From: Candidatus Bathyarchaeota archaeon | GTDB taxonomy: Archaea; Thermoproteota; Bathyarchaeia; RBG-16-48-13; GCA-020355125 | Assembly (NCBI GenBank): GCA_030670615.1 | Contig: DAOVBJ010000053.1 | Location: 1 to 6,526 of the forward strand | Length of the DNA stretch: 6,526 nucleotides | Direction: 5' to 3' | Shown: piece after piece, positions 5,589 through 6,526 of the stretch | Numbering within the stretch: position 1 is the stretch's first letter | Layout of the letters: every line of letters starts with the position of its first letter | Program-made: the position numbers and the translations under genes | The notes under the pieces: model-generated | The model's database searches: none | The model's input: only the letters and a program-made list of their open reading frames with translations | Told to the model about the DNA's origin: nothing

Positions 5589-6512
5589 TCATTTTACCAG
5601 TCGCGAGGCGGATAACGCTGCCATCGCGCCTTCACCCACGGCTGTGGCAACCTGCATTCCCCTGCCTGTGCAGTCTCCCGCGGCGAAGACACCGTCAATA
5701 TTTGTCCTCTGTTCTCTATCAACCCGTATCCACCCCCGATGATCCACTTCAACGCCCGCTGTTCCAACGATCTCTGTAATTGGCACGTAACCTACGGCTA
5801 CGAAAACACCGGTACACATCAGCTTCCCACTTTCAGGTTGAGTCAAATCTCTCACTCTTATTGACTCAACCAGCTGTTGCCCCTCGATGGCCTCAATCTG
5901 ATGGTGACGCAGGATCTGAGTGTTGTCTTTCTCCTCAAACCGTTTGATCAGGGACTCCGCTGCATTCAACTTAACGTCGTTGGAGACGAGGATAACCTTT
6001 GAGGCCACATCGGAAAGGAATAACGCTTCCTCAAGTGCCTCGTCTCCCGAGCCCACCACAACCACACTCCGACCCCGGAAGAGGGGACCATCACACGTGG
6101 CGCAGTAGGAAACCCCCTTCCCGAGAAACTCCTTTTCTCCGGGGATACGTAAGTGTCTTCGTTGAACCCCAATGGCGAGAATGACGCTTTTCGTCGGATA
6201 TCGTTCTTTTCGCGTCAATACCGTCTTTATCTCCCCCTTCAGGGAAAGGGAAACCACTTCCTCGTTGACGATCATCCCTCCCACCTTCTCCAGCTGAGCC
6301 ACCATCTTCGTCGCCAACACGTAACCGCCGATGGCATCAGGAAACCCAGGATAGTTTTCAACCAAATGGGCCTCAACAATCCTTCCTCCAGGAAGCTTTC
6401 CCTCCAAAACAAGTGTCTTTAACCCCCTCCGCAGGACGTAAATTCCGGCAGTCAATCCAGCGGGGCCGGCGCCAACAATAATCACATCGTAGTCTGCCGT
6501 AACGTTACTCAT
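5589..6512 (-). CDS. trxB: Thioredoxin reductase-like FAD disulfide oxidoreductase
   Basis: This family of cytosolic flavoproteins passes electrons from a nicotinamide (or another) donor through FAD to a redox-active disulfide and on to thioredoxin or a similar protein. The 307-residue length is normal for the low-molecular-weight type. Seen are the FAD-binding GAGPAG (14-19), ENYPGFP (52-58), the redox pair CATC (137-140) followed by DG, the second dinucleotide motif GSGDEA (154-159), and the C-terminal FAD motif VFAAGDCTGRGMQVATAVGEGA (starting at about 275). The usual HRR motif that grips the NADPH 2'-phosphate is missing: after the strand KVILV (172-176) comes SND. The electron donor is therefore uncertain. 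The ATG start is well supported by AGGAGG eight bases upstream. No thioredoxin gene is adjacent. A glutaredoxin-like partner or another NAD(P)H oxidoreductase role within the family is possible. Confidence 0.92.
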   Translation of the reverse strand: MSNVTADYDVIIVGAGPAGLTAGIYVLRRGLKTLVLEGKLPGGRIVEAHLVENYPGFPDAIGGYVLATKMVAQLEKVGGMIVNEEVVSLSLKGEIKTVLTRKERYPTKSVILAIGVQRRHLRIPGEKEFLGKGVSYCATCDGPLFRGRSVVVVGSGDEALEEALFLSDVASKVILVSNDVKLNAAESLIKRFEEKDNTQILRHHQIEAIEGQQLVESIRVRDLTQPESGKLMCTGVFVAVGYVPITEIVGTAGVEVDHRGWIRVDREQRTNIDGVFAAGDCTGRGMQVATAVGEGAMAALSASRLVK

Positions 6513-6520
6513 TTTGTCTC

Positions 6521-6526
6521 CCTCCT
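6521..6526 (-). promoter_or_regulatory. Strong Shine-Dalgarno site for trxB
   Basis: On the - strand the window begins with AGGAGG, eight bases before the trxB ATG. This fixes the start codon. The promoter lies outside the window. Confidence 0.85.

Noticed and set aside
5477..5779. 100-codon + strand frame running into trxB
   Set aside because: Most of it is antisense to trxB and its residues are Pro/Arg/Leu-rich without motifs; it is a shadow of the - strand gene.

Overview
The window is archaeal chromosomal DNA. Every confident gene is an archaeal-type version: a group II chaperonin (thermosome) subunit, a short archaeal/eukaryal-type tyrosyl-tRNA synthetase, a small UPF0292-type TOPRIM protein, the archaeal DnaG-like protein, and a low-molecular-weight thioredoxin reductase. 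Archaeal TATA/BRE-like promoters and T-tract terminators fit this. The gene mix would suit a TACK/Thermoproteota-type lineage such as Bathyarchaeia, but that placement is an inference from general appearance. No mobile element, CRISPR array, tRNA or rRNA gene is visible.

Layout: (1) 1-184, the end of an unseen upstream gene region, an AT-rich hairpin, then a good TATA/BRE promoter and Shine-Dalgarno (SD) site for the thermosome. (2) 185-1843, the thermosome gene, followed by two T tracts. (3) 1844-2279, a long gap without a confident gene. Its centre is richer in GC than its edges and holds nested potential RNA stems directly in front of the synthetase. (4) 2280-3840, tyrS and a UPF0292 TOPRIM gene on the + strand, joined by a 16-codon mini-ORF that overlaps both neighbours by ATGA. 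(5) 3841-5129, a small inverted repeat, a TATA-like element and dnaG, whose likely start is the TTG at 3924. (6) 5130-5588, a convergent gap with several hairpins and a possible decayed coiled-coil gene. (7) 5589-6512, trxB on the - strand, with its SD at the very edge of the window.

Functionally, most of the window is housekeeping information processing and proteostasis: protein folding (thermosome), tRNA charging (TyrRS), and two adjacent TOPRIM proteins acting on nucleic acids (UPF0292 and DnaG, the latter linked to the archaeal exosome and to primase activity). Thiol redox control (TrxB) is transcribed toward them. I see no clear new multi-gene system. The items most worth checking are the structured gap before tyrS, the double-ATGA mini-ORF, the TrxB lacking the usual NADPH-binding signature, and the decayed reading frame between dnaG and trxB.
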